Positions 1 to 7,638 of a stretch of DNA of 11,316 bases are shown one piece after another; position 1 is the first letter of the stretch, and every line of letters begins with the position of its first letter. This stretch comes from CBDULX01 sp048550535. Its GTDB lineage: Bacteria; Pseudomonadota; Gammaproteobacteria; SZUA-229. Made by a program: the position numbers and the translations under genes. The notes beneath the pieces are model-generated. The model was not told where the DNA came from and searched no databases. It worked only from the letters and a program-made list of their open reading frames with translations. The DNA lies in NCBI GenBank assembly GCA_048550535.1, contig JBLYYN010000314.1:1-11316 (forward strand), written 5' to 3'.

Positions 1-3
1 AAA

Positions 4-49
4 AGAGCATCCGCAGGACGCCTACAGGGATTTATATCCTTTGGGTAAG
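4..49 (+). repeat. Direct repeat, copy 1 of 2
   Basis: This 46-base unit starts AGAGCA and ends GGGTAAG, with a shared core GCAGGACG followed by GGATTTAT. It aligns with 116-161 with one small gap and several substitutions. The two copies are 112 bases apart, start to start. The spacing and divergence suggest an old duplicated repeat rather than a CRISPR or an active element. Confidence 0.6.
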
Positions 50-115
50 TAGGTGGTAGAGCCGAGTCGGGAACGGAGGCCGAGCGGCGTGCTCAAGATC
101 ACCACCATATTCAAT

Positions 116-161
116 AGAGCAACGCAGGACGATGTTCACGGATTTATGCCCTGTGGGTAAG
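116..161 (+). repeat. Direct repeat, copy 2 of 2
   Basis: Second copy of the unit at 4-49. It shares the AGAGCA start, GCAGGACG, GGATTTAT and GGGTAAG blocks in the same order. The middle differs (ATGTTCAC here, CCTACAG in copy 1). Confidence 0.6.
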
Positions 162-247
162 AACAAGTGTTTCATAAGGGCAGGGATAGCCCGAAGAGAC
201 TCGGTTGCCGAGTAATTATCGGCCACAAACAATAAAACGCATTGTTT

Positions 248-325
248 GTTCAGACATCCCCGCAGAAATCTCCATACAAATCACTCCCTCTTCGGCTTGA
301 TCAAAAGGGGGGATCGTAAAAAAAC
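248..325 (+). repeat. Dispersed repeat, partial copy (left end)
   Basis: This stretch aligns along its length with 11060-11133. Shared blocks in order are ACAT, CGCAGAAA, a diverged middle, TCGGCTTGATCAA and a G-run. The two copies are in the same orientation, at opposite ends of the window. It resembles the tail of a repeat family often seen between genes in Gammaproteobacteria; that family assignment is from memory and not checked. Confidence 0.55.
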
Positions 326-489
326 AGGTGATCCCAGGTATTTACAGATCACTTTTTTCATAAAGCTGGGTCTGAAAGAAGGAATACAAACCCTGAATCA
401 CAAACACCTCACAAAATTAAAATCGTGAATAATGCTACTATTCCGGGCCTGAATACTCTTCACACCCAATAATCAAGCCACGACTCAAC

Positions 490-1488
490 ATGATTTCAAA
501 AACCACCCTGCAAAAAGCGGCAGAACAGAATATTATCGAACCCCGACAGGTTGAACCGCTGTATCAGTTTATTCAGGATCAACATACAGAAGCTCCATCC
601 GATAACAGGGAAGAGCCACTCAAATTCATCCGCAGCTTTGGTGATGTGTTTATTGCACTGGGTGTCATTTTATTAGCCATTGGCATTAATATGTCAAATC
701 TGCCTGGCTACTATAATTTAATCCCGGCAGTTGCTTTCGTTGCGGTGGCAGAATGGCTGGTGCGCGTGCGACGGTTGGCACTACCCGGAATTACCATCCT
801 GCTGGCAATTCTCTTTTTCGTGAATAAAGCCGTGACTTTCAATCATGAACAGGCCACTCTTTTTGGTTTGGTTATCCTGAGCCTGGCCAGTTTGTTGTTT
901 TATCTGAGATACCGAATGCCCTTCAGCTTGCTGCCGCTGGCAGCCGGGCTGGTGGCTATGGTCATCAACCAGATTGGTATAGATGTGCTTGAGCATCCCA
1001 TTATCTTTATGGGCCTGGGCCTGATGGTATTTGTGGTGGCAATGTGGTTTGACTCACAGGATACAAAAAGACGGTCCCATCTGAGCGATAGTGCATTCTG
1101 GTTACATCTACTGGCGGCACCGCTGATCGTGCATGGTGCCATGGTGTCCATGTTGTTAAGTGATCAGGCATGGCTGAATTCCATAAATAAAGAAGTGTTA
1201 ATCGTGGTGTTTTTTACCGGCTTCTTTTTAGTCGCCCTGTTGATCGATCGCAGAGCCATGCTGATATCAACCCAACTGTACGCGATTTATGCACTCACGC
1301 AATTGTTGCAGGGCCAGCTCAGCAGTGCCCAGAATATAATGATTTATGTATTAATGGTTCTGGGCCTGTTCGTGATATTTTTTGGTACCTACTGGTATAA
1401 AACACGTCGGTTTGTGTTTGGTTTTCTATCACATAGCGTAATCAGTCATTATATTCCTGATTTAAGCATTGAAGATATAAAGCGATAA
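490..1488 (+). CDS. Polytopic inner-membrane protein, possibly DUF2157-like
   Basis: A 332-residue integral membrane protein of unknown function. The first 50 residues are soluble and polar (MISKTTLQKAAEQNIIEP...), and look like the short helical N-terminus seen ahead of the membrane part in DUF2157-type proteins; that family call is tentative. About nine or ten hydrophobic segments follow, at roughly residues 52-67, 73-90, 97-113, 121-140, 145-160, 168-187, 203-222, 235-252, 258-273 and 282-301. The C-terminal 30 residues are again polar. No catalytic motif or cofactor site is visible. The start is ATG at 490; no good Shine-Dalgarno sequence precedes it, so translation may be weak. The gene stands alone: a repeat region lies upstream and a 379-base gap downstream with a terminator-like hairpin at 1687-1711. 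I am confident it is a real gene and unsure of its job. Confidence 0.85.
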   Translation: MISKTTLQKAAEQNIIEPRQVEPLYQFIQDQHTEAPSDNREEPLKFIRSFGDVFIALGVILLAIGINMSNLPGYYNLIPAVAFVAVAEWLVRVRRLALPGITILLAILFFVNKAVTFNHEQATLFGLVILSLASLLFYLRYRMPFSLLPLAAGLVAMVINQIGIDVLEHPIIFMGLGLMVFVVAMWFDSQDTKRRSHLSDSAFWLHLLAAPLIVHGAMVSMLLSDQAWLNSINKEVLIVVFFTGFFLVALLIDRRAMLISTQLYAIYALTQLLQGQLSSAQNIMIYVLMVLGLFVIFFGTYWYKTRRFVFGFLSHSVISHYIPDLSIEDIKR

Positions 1489-1686
1489 ATGGAAAAATAG
1501 ACTTAGAGATCAATTGTTTACTAGTGTTAGAGTCTATTGATAGTTGTCTCGAATAACATTGAAATTTCAAAGGCTTATTTCTCTAATCAGGACATCAGAT
1601 AGAAATCCCATGATTAAAGTATTTTACTCTTCCGGCCCTGGGCCCGCTTAAAGAAAATTCATTATCTTCAATATAATCAATAATTT

Positions 1687-1711
1687 AATAAGGCTCTGCG
1701 AGAGCTTTATT
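1687..1711. terminator. Terminator-like hairpin, possibly bidirectional
   Basis: The 11-bp stem (1687-1697 with 1701-1711, one G-U pair) closes on a 3-base GCG loop. The AT-rich outer part of the stem supplies A residues on one side and T residues on the other. It lies about 200 bases after the stop of the membrane protein gene and could end that transcript. The T-tract after the stem is short, so efficiency may be low. Confidence 0.45.
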
Positions 1712-1855
1712 GTTGACCCATTGTCATAACCACCGTTTGGTGAAAACTATTTTCATAATAAATGGAATAAACAGACGATGGCTCCGTCTATGTTTAAAGA
1801 CCGAAAATGAGATTGCTCACCCCCATAACTACCTAACAAATTTATCGTACCTGCC

Positions 1856-1860
1856 AGGAG
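1856..1860 (+). promoter_or_regulatory. Ribosome binding site of the DsrE-like gene
   Basis: AGGAG ends 7 bases before the ATG at 1868, a near-ideal spacing that fixes this start. Confidence 0.75.
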
Positions 1861-1867
1861 ATCAAAG

Positions 1868-2362
1868 ATGAAACGATTGTTATTACCCTTAGTTACTTTA
1901 TTGCTCGCACTCCCCCTGATGAACTGCAGCACACATGCCACCATTGATGACGCATATTCGGGCTATGGCAAGCAGAAAGTGGTTTACCATATCAATTATG
2001 ACAACCCTAAACAGCAGGAGGGGGCATTACGTAATATCCAGAATCACATCAATGCGGTTGGCGCGGAAAACCTTGAAGTAAAAGTGGTGTTACATGGGAA
2101 TGGCCTTTCCTTGCTCGCCTATCCTGATTCGCTGAAAAAAACCAAGCTGAAAAAAGCTAATTCCACTGAGCAGATGCAGGTTAAGGTCGATACGCTAAAA
2201 AATCAGGACGTGGCATTTAATGTGTGTGCCAATACCTTGAAGGGTAAAAAGATTGATGCGGAAGAAGATCTTTATAATGTGGACAACAGCGATATAGTTC
2301 CCAGCGGTGTTGCCCATTTATCCCACTTGCAGGGGCAGGGTTACACTTATATCAAACCTTAG
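1868..2362 (+). CDS. Exported DsrE-family (DsrE/DsrF-like) protein
   Basis: A 164-residue protein of the DsrE/DsrF-like sulfur-relay superfamily, with an export signal. Residues 4-18 form the hydrophobic core of a signal peptide after the basic start MKR. The mature part has typical family features: KVVYHINYDNPKQQ (37-50), LRNIQNHINAVGAENLEVKVVLHGNGL (54-80), a cysteine at C120 in NVCANTLKGKKID, and the ending DIVPSGVAHLSHLQGQGYTYIKP. DsrE-type proteins bind or relay sulfur through a conserved cysteine; C120 lies where such a residue is expected, but sulfur transfer by this protein is inferred. The localisation is ambiguous: LMNC at 17-20 is a poor lipobox because Asn precedes Cys, while THA at 22-24 could be an ordinary signal peptidase I site. 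Either way it would act outside the cytoplasm, unlike the cytoplasmic DsrEFH complex, and no dsrF, dsrH or tusA neighbour is present. The start is fixed by AGGAG at 1856-1860. The gene is monocistronic, with a strong terminator 20 bases downstream, and ends with TAG. Confidence 0.9.
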   Translation: MKRLLLPLVTLLLALPLMNCSTHATIDDAYSGYGKQKVVYHINYDNPKQQEGALRNIQNHINAVGAENLEVKVVLHGNGLSLLAYPDSLKKTKLKKANSTEQMQVKVDTLKNQDVAFNVCANTLKGKKIDAEEDLYNVDNSDIVPSGVAHLSHLQGQGYTYIKP

Positions 2363-2381
2363 CATTTTATGAAGTCCATAT

Positions 2382-2412
2382 AAAAATGGCTCGCACAGTG
2401 CGAGCCATTTTT
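2382..2412 (+). terminator. Rho-independent terminator, strong and bidirectional
   Basis: A perfect 14-bp stem (2382-2395 with 2399-2412) closes on the 3-base loop CAG. The GC-rich core GGCTCGCA is flanked by A residues on the left and a T-tract on the right that runs on to 2413. It ends the DsrE-like transcript, and the A-run on the other side lets it also stop transcription coming from the minus-strand gene. Confidence 0.9.
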
Positions 2413-2487
2413 TATTATCATCTGAAAAAACCGAAAGGCCGGCTCGGAGGTGAATGGTACTTACTTAAGAGAGTCTGCGCCCAATTG

Positions 2488-2564
2488 GTCATTCCAGTAT
2501 GCTTTTAGCTGGAATCCATAGTTTAATTACCTGGATACCGGCTAAATACATGCCGGCATGACGG
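2488..2564. repeat. MITE/REP-like intergenic element
   Basis: This short element of about 77 bases starts GTCATTCC and ends GGCATGACGG, so the termini form an imperfect inverted repeat (7 of 8 bases). Inside are CTGGAATCC and CTGGATACCGG, and the right arm holds a small palindrome, TGCCGGCA. This layout is typical of abundant non-coding repeats between genes in many Gammaproteobacteria. There is no coding capacity; it would need a transposase in trans if mobile. I do not see a clear target-site duplication. Confidence 0.6.
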
Positions 2565-2676
2565 AGTTTTGATCCATGCTTTCCTTAAGCAAGTGCCATT
2601 CGGATCAGAGGTGCTTGAGCATCGGTCTCGTTATCACCAGCATGATCCCTGATGCTCCAAACCACCTGCCTTGAGA

Positions 2677-5600
2677 TTATGGTCGAGTACGCAGAAATGC
2701 TTCAAATTCATCTGCGGGTAAAGGTTTGCTAATGAGATAGCCCTGAATTTCATCACAGTTTTTATTGCGCAGAAAATCGAGTTGTTGGCTGGTTTCAACG
2801 CCTTCAGCAATAGTCTGCAATTTCAAGCTCTTAGCAAGGCTGATAACCGCATCGACGATTGCCTCATCTTCAGGATCAGTGATGATGTTTCGTATGAAGC
2901 TCTGGTCAATTTTAAGTTTATGAATTTTGAATCGCTTGAGATATGAAAGTGATGAATAACCTGTGCCAAAATCGTCAATAGATAACCTGATCCCCTGTTT
3001 GTGTAAGCGTTCGATCACTTCAATAGCCGCAAGTGGGTCTTCCATGGTGATACTTTCTGTCAGTTCCAGTTCCAGATAATGTGGTTCTAACTTGTATTCC
3101 TGTAGAACCTGGTTGACTAATACCGTTAATCCAAGCTGGCGGAATTGTGCTGCTGATATATTAACGGCCATGACCAGGGGTTTAAAACCGGCTTGTTGCC
3201 ATGCAAGGTTTTGTTTTACTGCTGTACGTAATACCCATTCACCAATAGGCAGGATTTGTCCGCTGTCTTCTGCAATGGGAATGAATTCTGCGGGGGAGAT
3301 AAGACCGAGCTCCGGGTGATTCCATCTTAATAGAGCTTCGCATCCAATGATTTCCTGGCTGTTAATATCGATCTGTGGTTGATAGTGTAATAGCAGTTCA
3401 TTGCGTTCAAGTGCGCGCCTTAGTGCGTTTTCCAGTTGTAGCGTGCGGCTGGCAAGTTTGTGCATCTCTGAAGTGAAAAAGCAGTAGGTGTTACGGCCAC
3501 TGTGTTTTGCGCGGTACATCGCCGAATCTGCGCATTGCAGCAATGCTTCGGTATTTTCCCCATCATTAGGATATATGGCAATGCCTATGGATGGTGTTAT
3601 GCCAAGTTCATGGTGATCAATCATGAAAGGTTTGGAAAGAGACTGGATGATATTAGTGGCAACATGGGCAGCCCCATCAGCATTGGTAGTGGTAAGTAAT
3701 AAAATAAATTCATCACCTCCCAGGCGAGAAACGGTATCGTTTTTGCGTACTACCAGTTTCAGGCGTTTGGCAACTTCAATCAGTAATTGATCGCCGATCT
3801 GATGGCCGAGAGAGTCATTGACATTTTTGAAGCGATCCAGGTCAATAAATAATAAAGCAATCGGTTGCTGATTGCGCTGTGCAATGCTAATCGAATATTC
3901 AATGCGATCATTAAGTAAGGTGCGGTTGGGTAATTCGGTCAGGGCATCATAATGGACTAAATGGCGAATATCTTCTTCCGCCTGTTTGTGTTGTGTAATG
4001 TCATTAATGGCGGCAAATATAGCCGGTTCATGTTCAAACTCAACGATAGATGCGGATAATAATGACCAGAAAGGCTGGCCATGAACATCCAGCATACGGA
4101 TTTCCTGGTCGTACACACTGCCGTCCTGGGTCAAATGCTCAAGAAATCGTTGACGTTCATTGGAGTCCTGATAGAAGCGGCTGGCGGGAAGACCAATACC
4201 CTGGTCCCTTTTCAATCCAAAGAGAATTTCTGCCCGCTGGTTTCCATAACGCAGGGTGCCATCGCTCATGCGTGTTAGAACCACCGGGAAGGGTGCATTT
4301 TCCAGCAGAGATCGATAACGTTCTTCGCTTTCAATCAAGGCTTGTCTTGCATGATATTGCTGGGTGACGTCACGCACAATGGCAACGCATTGCGTGCTGT
4401 CAGCCAGTTTGCTCATGCGTGCTTCAAATCGGTGTTCTCCATCGGGCAGTGTCATGTTGTATTCGTAGGTAATCAGTTGATCTTGCTGGTACAGGATGTT
4501 CATTTTTTCAGTAAAAAGTTTACCGATTTCATCGGGTACAACATCCTGTATGCATTTTCCTAGAAAACTTTCGGGCGCTACATAAAGTGAAGATTCTTGC
4601 TGCGCACGATAGTCAAGTATGGTGCCGTTGTTATCCATCAGGAAAAACAGATCAGGAATGGCCAGAATTACAGAATCAAGCATATGTTTACGTTGAGTGG
4701 CTTTGGTCTCTGCCTGTTTGTGTTTGGTAATATCCTGAATGGCGCCCTCGATACGAACAACCTTGCCATCCTCAACCACCGGGATGCCAATGGTATGAAC
4801 CCATTTGTGAGCACCGTTTGCGCTAATTATTTCCAGTTCAAGATCATAGGGTTTTGCCTGTTCTATTGCTGCTTGAATCGCCTGGTTTATAGTGCTACGG
4901 GCTGGGTCATGCATAAAATTGAGGCCCTCGGCCACAGTTGCTTCCAGGCTATTGGGGTCAAGGTCATGGATACGTGCCGTTTCTGCTGTCCAGCTACCCT
5001 TCATTGTTGCGACGTCAAATTGCCAGCCACCTACCTGGGCAAGACGGCCGGTACGTTCCAGTAATTCTTTTTGCTCGAGTAGTTCATACTCAGCCTGTTT
5101 GCGATCAGTAATATCTCTGGCGATACCCAACACACCAATAATGTGACCCTGGGGGCTAATAAGCGGGGTCTTGATGGTTTCAGCCAGTTCCTTGTGGCCA
5201 TCTGATGCATATGTCAGCCACTCTTCGTTCATAGTGGGTACGCCGGCGTCGATGGCTGCCTGGTCATTTTTACGAAAGAAATCAGCTATATCGGTTGGAA
5301 AAAAATCGTAATCGGTCTTGTTGATGATTTCTGATTCCGGGCTACCCACGAATTGTTCGAAGCGTGTATTACAAGCCAGAAAAACGCCATGGGGATCTTT
5401 GAGCCATACCAGATCAGGTATGGTATCGAGCAGGGCATTTAACTTGGTATTGGTCTGAGCGAGAGTAAAGCGGCTACGAAAAATCTGATAGGTCGCTATC
5501 ATAGCTGCGATGGCAATTAAAAGACCTATGATACGAATTAACCAGTGCATGTGTGGTGACTGCCCCCAGCCAGTAACTGGGACGGCTGCCATATGCCAGG

Positions 5601-6363
5601 TTCCTCCGGGCAGGGTAACTTCAGTGGTAACAGGATTGTTGCCAAACAGGGCTTCATTACCATAGAACACCGGCCCACTGACACCACTACCATCGGTACC
5701 ACGTATAACCAGTTCAATATCGGTATTGGTATTATCAAGCTCTGCCAGGTGATACAGTTTATTTGCGTCGATTACAGAAGAAACCAGACCCCAGAAACGA
5801 GGTTCTTCACCCAGGTCATCGGCGGGTAAAAAAACGGGTTCTCTGACTATAATGCCTATGCCTCCCTGAACCAGAGGCAGGGGGCCGGCAAGCACAGGGT
5901 GATCGCTTTCCATGGCCCGGATGGCCGTGTCACTTTGGGTAGGGTGGCTTCGATAATCCAGGCCAATGGCCGCTTCGTTACCGGCAACGGGATAAATCAT
6001 GGAAATAATCATGTCCGGAGCCCCGGCAATGTTACGTAATGCGCTGTTTTTGCCTAATAAGCCACGAGCAATTTGTACGAAGCCATCCTGATTGATGTCA
6101 GGGTTAGCGGCGATGACGGCGCTGAGTCCATGCCCCATAAGCAGGTGAGAATTGATGACACCCTCTAGACGTGCACGAATCGTGGATAAGTAATTTATCA
6201 CCTTGACTCGTTCCGATTCGATGGCAGAACGATGTTCATAGTTTTCAACGATTTGTTCGGCCAGAAATACCAGCAGGAAGGCCATAAAAGCTAAGATCCA
6301 TGGTCTGTAATAGCCGCGATTTCTATGTTTGGACAGTTGCCTTTTGGTACTACCCAGAGTCAA
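2677..6363 (-). CDS. CHASE-PAS(4)-GGDEF-EAL c-di-GMP synthase/phosphodiesterase
   Basis: A 1228-residue membrane sensor that makes and/or breaks down the second messenger c-di-GMP. Order of parts: a transmembrane helix near residues 22-40; an extracytoplasmic CHASE sensor at about 80-265; a second helix near 273-293; four PAS domains at about 302-420, 435-550, 560-670 and 680-795; GGDEF at about 800-960; EAL at about 975-1225. The GGDEF active site is intact (GGDEF 882-886, metal-binding D841), and RKND at 873-876 is the RxxD inhibitory site exactly five residues upstream. The EAL side also looks complete: E1009 in EALLRW, N1068, E1100, D1130-D1131 in DDFGTG, K1151, E1187 and Q1207. Both activities are therefore possible, and which dominates cannot be read from sequence. 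Three PAS linkers carry nearly the same motif (ITDRKQAE, ITKHKQAE, ITQHKQAE), a sign of internal duplication. The start is TTG at 6363-6361, chosen because AGGAGG lies 8 bases upstream; the next in-frame ATG (codon 27) would cut into the first helix. The gene is alone, with no response-regulator partner nearby. The CHASE ligand is unknown. Confidence 0.95.
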   Translation of the reverse strand: MTLGSTKRQLSKHRNRGYYRPWILAFMAFLLVFLAEQIVENYEHRSAIESERVKVINYLSTIRARLEGVINSHLLMGHGLSAVIAANPDINQDGFVQIARGLLGKNSALRNIAGAPDMIISMIYPVAGNEAAIGLDYRSHPTQSDTAIRAMESDHPVLAGPLPLVQGGIGIIVREPVFLPADDLGEEPRFWGLVSSVIDANKLYHLAELDNTNTDIELVIRGTDGSGVSGPVFYGNEALFGNNPVTTEVTLPGGTWHMAAVPVTGWGQSPHMHWLIRIIGLLIAIAAMIATYQIFRSRFTLAQTNTKLNALLDTIPDLVWLKDPHGVFLACNTRFEQFVGSPESEIINKTDYDFFPTDIADFFRKNDQAAIDAGVPTMNEEWLTYASDGHKELAETIKTPLISPQGHIIGVLGIARDITDRKQAEYELLEQKELLERTGRLAQVGGWQFDVATMKGSWTAETARIHDLDPNSLEATVAEGLNFMHDPARSTINQAIQAAIEQAKPYDLELEIISANGAHKWVHTIGIPVVEDGKVVRIEGAIQDITKHKQAETKATQRKHMLDSVILAIPDLFFLMDNNGTILDYRAQQESSLYVAPESFLGKCIQDVVPDEIGKLFTEKMNILYQQDQLITYEYNMTLPDGEHRFEARMSKLADSTQCVAIVRDVTQQYHARQALIESEERYRSLLENAPFPVVLTRMSDGTLRYGNQRAEILFGLKRDQGIGLPASRFYQDSNERQRFLEHLTQDGSVYDQEIRMLDVHGQPFWSLLSASIVEFEHEPAIFAAINDITQHKQAEEDIRHLVHYDALTELPNRTLLNDRIEYSISIAQRNQQPIALLFIDLDRFKNVNDSLGHQIGDQLLIEVAKRLKLVVRKNDTVSRLGGDEFILLLTTTNADGAAHVATNIIQSLSKPFMIDHHELGITPSIGIAIYPNDGENTEALLQCADSAMYRAKHSGRNTYCFFTSEMHKLASRTLQLENALRRALERNELLLHYQPQIDINSQEIIGCEALLRWNHPELGLISPAEFIPIAEDSGQILPIGEWVLRTAVKQNLAWQQAGFKPLVMAVNISAAQFRQLGLTVLVNQVLQEYKLEPHYLELELTESITMEDPLAAIEVIERLHKQGIRLSIDDFGTGYSSLSYLKRFKIHKLKIDQSFIRNIITDPEDEAIVDAVISLAKSLKLQTIAEGVETSQQLDFLRNKNCDEIQGYLISKPLPADEFEAFLRTRP

Positions 6364-6371
6364 ATGATATT

Positions 6372-6377
6372 CCTCCT
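6372..6377 (-). promoter_or_regulatory. Ribosome binding site deciding a TTG start
   Basis: The minus strand reads AGGAGG here, a perfect Shine-Dalgarno core, with 8 bases to the TTG at 6363-6361. It settles the start of the GGDEF-EAL gene despite the uncommon start codon. Confidence 0.8.
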
Positions 6378-6601
6378 AAATTAAGCTTGAGTTTCGCCAT
6401 CGCTGCCGAGGTATTAAGTGAAACCAGGGCTACACTCAGGTTTAATCAATGTACTGAGTAATGTCAGGTCGAGCATTTAAAACATTTCATTTGCATGAGT
6501 TTAGTGTATTTTGGGGAGTTTCGAGCTGGCACTGATGTTTTATTGTGTTTACGATAAATCGGACTTGTCTGTGTTGGAGTCTGGCAGGTTACGTGGGTAG
6601 T

Positions 6602-6622
6602 ATCCTGCATCCTGCATCCTGT
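6602..6622. repeat. Three tandem copies of a 7-bp unit
   Basis: The unit ATCCTGC occurs three times in a row, the last copy ending in T. It lies in non-coding sequence between divergent genes. Short repeats like this can change copy number by slippage, but nothing shows that this one has. Confidence 0.75.
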
Positions 6623-6840
6623 AGAAGCGCTGACCCGGGGCTTGTTTTGTGGATATAACTTTAAACGCACAAATGATATGCTCGATTCGCATATGACCAG
6701 GGTCGGTTTAGATAATAAGGCAAAGGCGAGACTGGGTTCTGGGAGTGCTTAGTTGCCATTTTTATAAGTTGCCAGGTATCAGAATTTGTATTCAGGATCT
6801 GTTAGCTGAATTTAATTTAAAAACAAATAGCAGGCTAGTT

Positions 6841-7614
6841 GTGTCATTTGAATTGCCATTGCTTTTTATAGCGGGATTACTTGGAGGCATGCTTAATTCC
6901 ATCGCAGGAGGGGGTACTTTCATCACTTTTCCTGCACTGCTATTTGTTGGGGTGCCGCCTATCAGCGCCAATGCAACCAACACCTTTGCTTCCTGTTCAG
7001 GCTATATCAGTGGCGCTTATGCTTTCCGAGAGGAACTACAGGCACACAAAAACGAGTTACCCAAATTTATTCTGATCAGTTTTTTCGGTGGTATTGCAGG
7101 CGCATGGCTACTGCTAAAAACACCAGAATCATTGTTTCGTGAAGCAATTCCATGGCTACTTTTGTTTGCGACGCTTCTGTTTGTTTTCGGAGAAAAACTG
7201 AATGCTACACTAAGGCAGCTTGCGTCCTGGCATCAGTTGGCACCTGCTATTGGTCGCTCACTGTTGTTGTTAGCGCTATTTGGCGTTTGCCTATACGGAG
7301 GTTTCTTCAATGCCGGCTTAGGTATTATTATTCTGAGTTATTTAGGCTTGGCTGGTTACACCAATATCAACGCCATGAACGGCCTGAAATTACTAATCTC
7401 TTCTTGCGTGTCCCTGGTCGCCATAAGCATGTTTATCTATAGTGGTGTAATCGTCTGGACAGAAGGTATTATCGTACTGTTCGGGACACTAGTGGGTGGC
7501 TATATTGCGGCGCATATTTCCCGTCAAGTCTCACAAACGTACGTAAGAGGTTTTGTGATTTTCGCGAGTGTCATCATTACCCTGTATTTCTTTTATGATA
7601 CTTATATTGTGTAG
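6841..7614 (+). CDS. TauE/SafE-family sulfite/anion exporter-like permease
   Basis: A polytopic inner-membrane protein of the TauE/SafE (DUF81) family. Members move small anions; some are tied to sulfite, sulfoacetate or taurine metabolism, but the substrate here is unknown. From the start I prefer it has 257 residues, typical for the family. The first half carries GGMLNSIAGGGTFITFP (15-31) and ANATNT (43-48). The second half repeats the glycine pattern in GGFFNAGLGIIIL (153-165), the internal duplication expected of this fold. Roughly eight hydrophobic segments are visible. The open frame begins at GTG 6745, but its first 32 residues are polar, unlike the family, and GGGAG directly abuts that GTG with no spacer. 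GTG at 6841 gives MSFELPLLFIAGLLGG, with AGCAGG 6 bases upstream, and is favoured. The gene ends in TAG at 7612-7614. The barrel gene starts 92 bases downstream, probably with its own promoter. The exported DsrE-like protein is about 4.5 kb away, so a shared sulfur role is only a guess. Confidence 0.88.
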   Translation: MSFELPLLFIAGLLGGMLNSIAGGGTFITFPALLFVGVPPISANATNTFASCSGYISGAYAFREELQAHKNELPKFILISFFGGIAGAWLLLKTPESLFREAIPWLLLFATLLFVFGEKLNATLRQLASWHQLAPAIGRSLLLLALFGVCLYGGFFNAGLGIIILSYLGLAGYTNINAMNGLKLLISSCVSLVAISMFIYSGVIVWTEGIIVLFGTLVGGYIAAHISRQVSQTYVRGFVIFASVIITLYFFYDTYIV

Positions 7615-7638
7615 GGAAATTACTGATACGGATTATTA

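Larger units (their letters stand above)
1..489. other. Gene-free left end with degenerate repeats
   Basis: This stretch has no convincing gene. Short open frames exist on both strands (minus 32-232, plus 246-428), but they lie on repeated sequence, lack a ribosome binding site and match no family I recognise. The content is two direct repeats (4-49 and 116-161) and, further right, a partial copy of a dispersed repeat (about 248-325) whose relative lies at 11060-11133. The last 60 bases before position 490 presumably carry the promoter of the membrane protein gene, but I see no clear -35/-10 pair. Confidence 0.6.
1489..1867. other. Intergenic gap before the DsrE-like gene
   Basis: This is AT-rich, non-coding sequence of 379 bases. 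It contains the hairpin at 1687-1711 and several weak short inverted repeats. It must also carry the promoter of the gene at 1868. A TTGACC at 1713-1718 resembles a -35 box, but nothing at the right distance looks like a -10 box, so I do not call a promoter. I see no small gene here. Confidence 0.5.
2363..2676. other. Gap between convergent genes, with terminator and small repeat
   Basis: This gap lies between the convergent DsrE-like and GGDEF-EAL genes. It holds the terminator at 2382-2412 and the MITE/REP-like element at 2488-2564. A long-range inverted repeat, GAGCATC at 2617-2623 with GATGCTC at 2651-2657, lies just after the end of the minus-strand gene. No coding frame is supported. 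Confidence 0.5.
6364..6840. other. Divergent gap between the GGDEF-EAL gene and the TauE/SafE gene
   Basis: This gap carries the 5' regions of both divergent genes. It contains the ribosome binding site at 6372-6377 and a 7-bp tandem repeat at 6602-6622. A GATAAT at 6711-6716 could be a plus-strand -10 box but has no good -35 partner. A frame at 6464-6670 on the minus strand has no ribosome binding site or recognisable product and crosses the tandem repeat, so I do not call it. The plus-strand frame is open from 6745, but 6745-6840 looks non-coding (see the permease entry). Confidence 0.5.

Noticed and set aside
4..161. CRISPR-like repeats
   Set aside because: Only two diverged copies with a long spacer, and no cas genes.
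32..232. 66-codon frame on the minus strand
   Set aside because: It lies on the direct repeats, has no ribosome binding site and no recognisable protein features.
246..428. 60-codon frame on the plus strand
   Set aside because: Much of it lies on a dispersed repeat that is non-coding at its other site; the composition is unremarkable and no family fits.
6364..6480. c-di-GMP riboswitch upstream of the GGDEF-EAL gene
   Set aside because: I looked for the conserved GEMM core sequences on the minus strand and found none.
6464..6670. 68-codon frame on the minus strand
   Set aside because: It crosses the 7-bp tandem repeat, lacks a ribosome binding site and looks like chance.
6745..6840. N-terminal extension of the TauE/SafE permease from GTG 6745
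   Set aside because: The 32 residues are unlike the family, and GGGAG abuts the GTG with no spacer; GTG 6841 gives the usual start and length.
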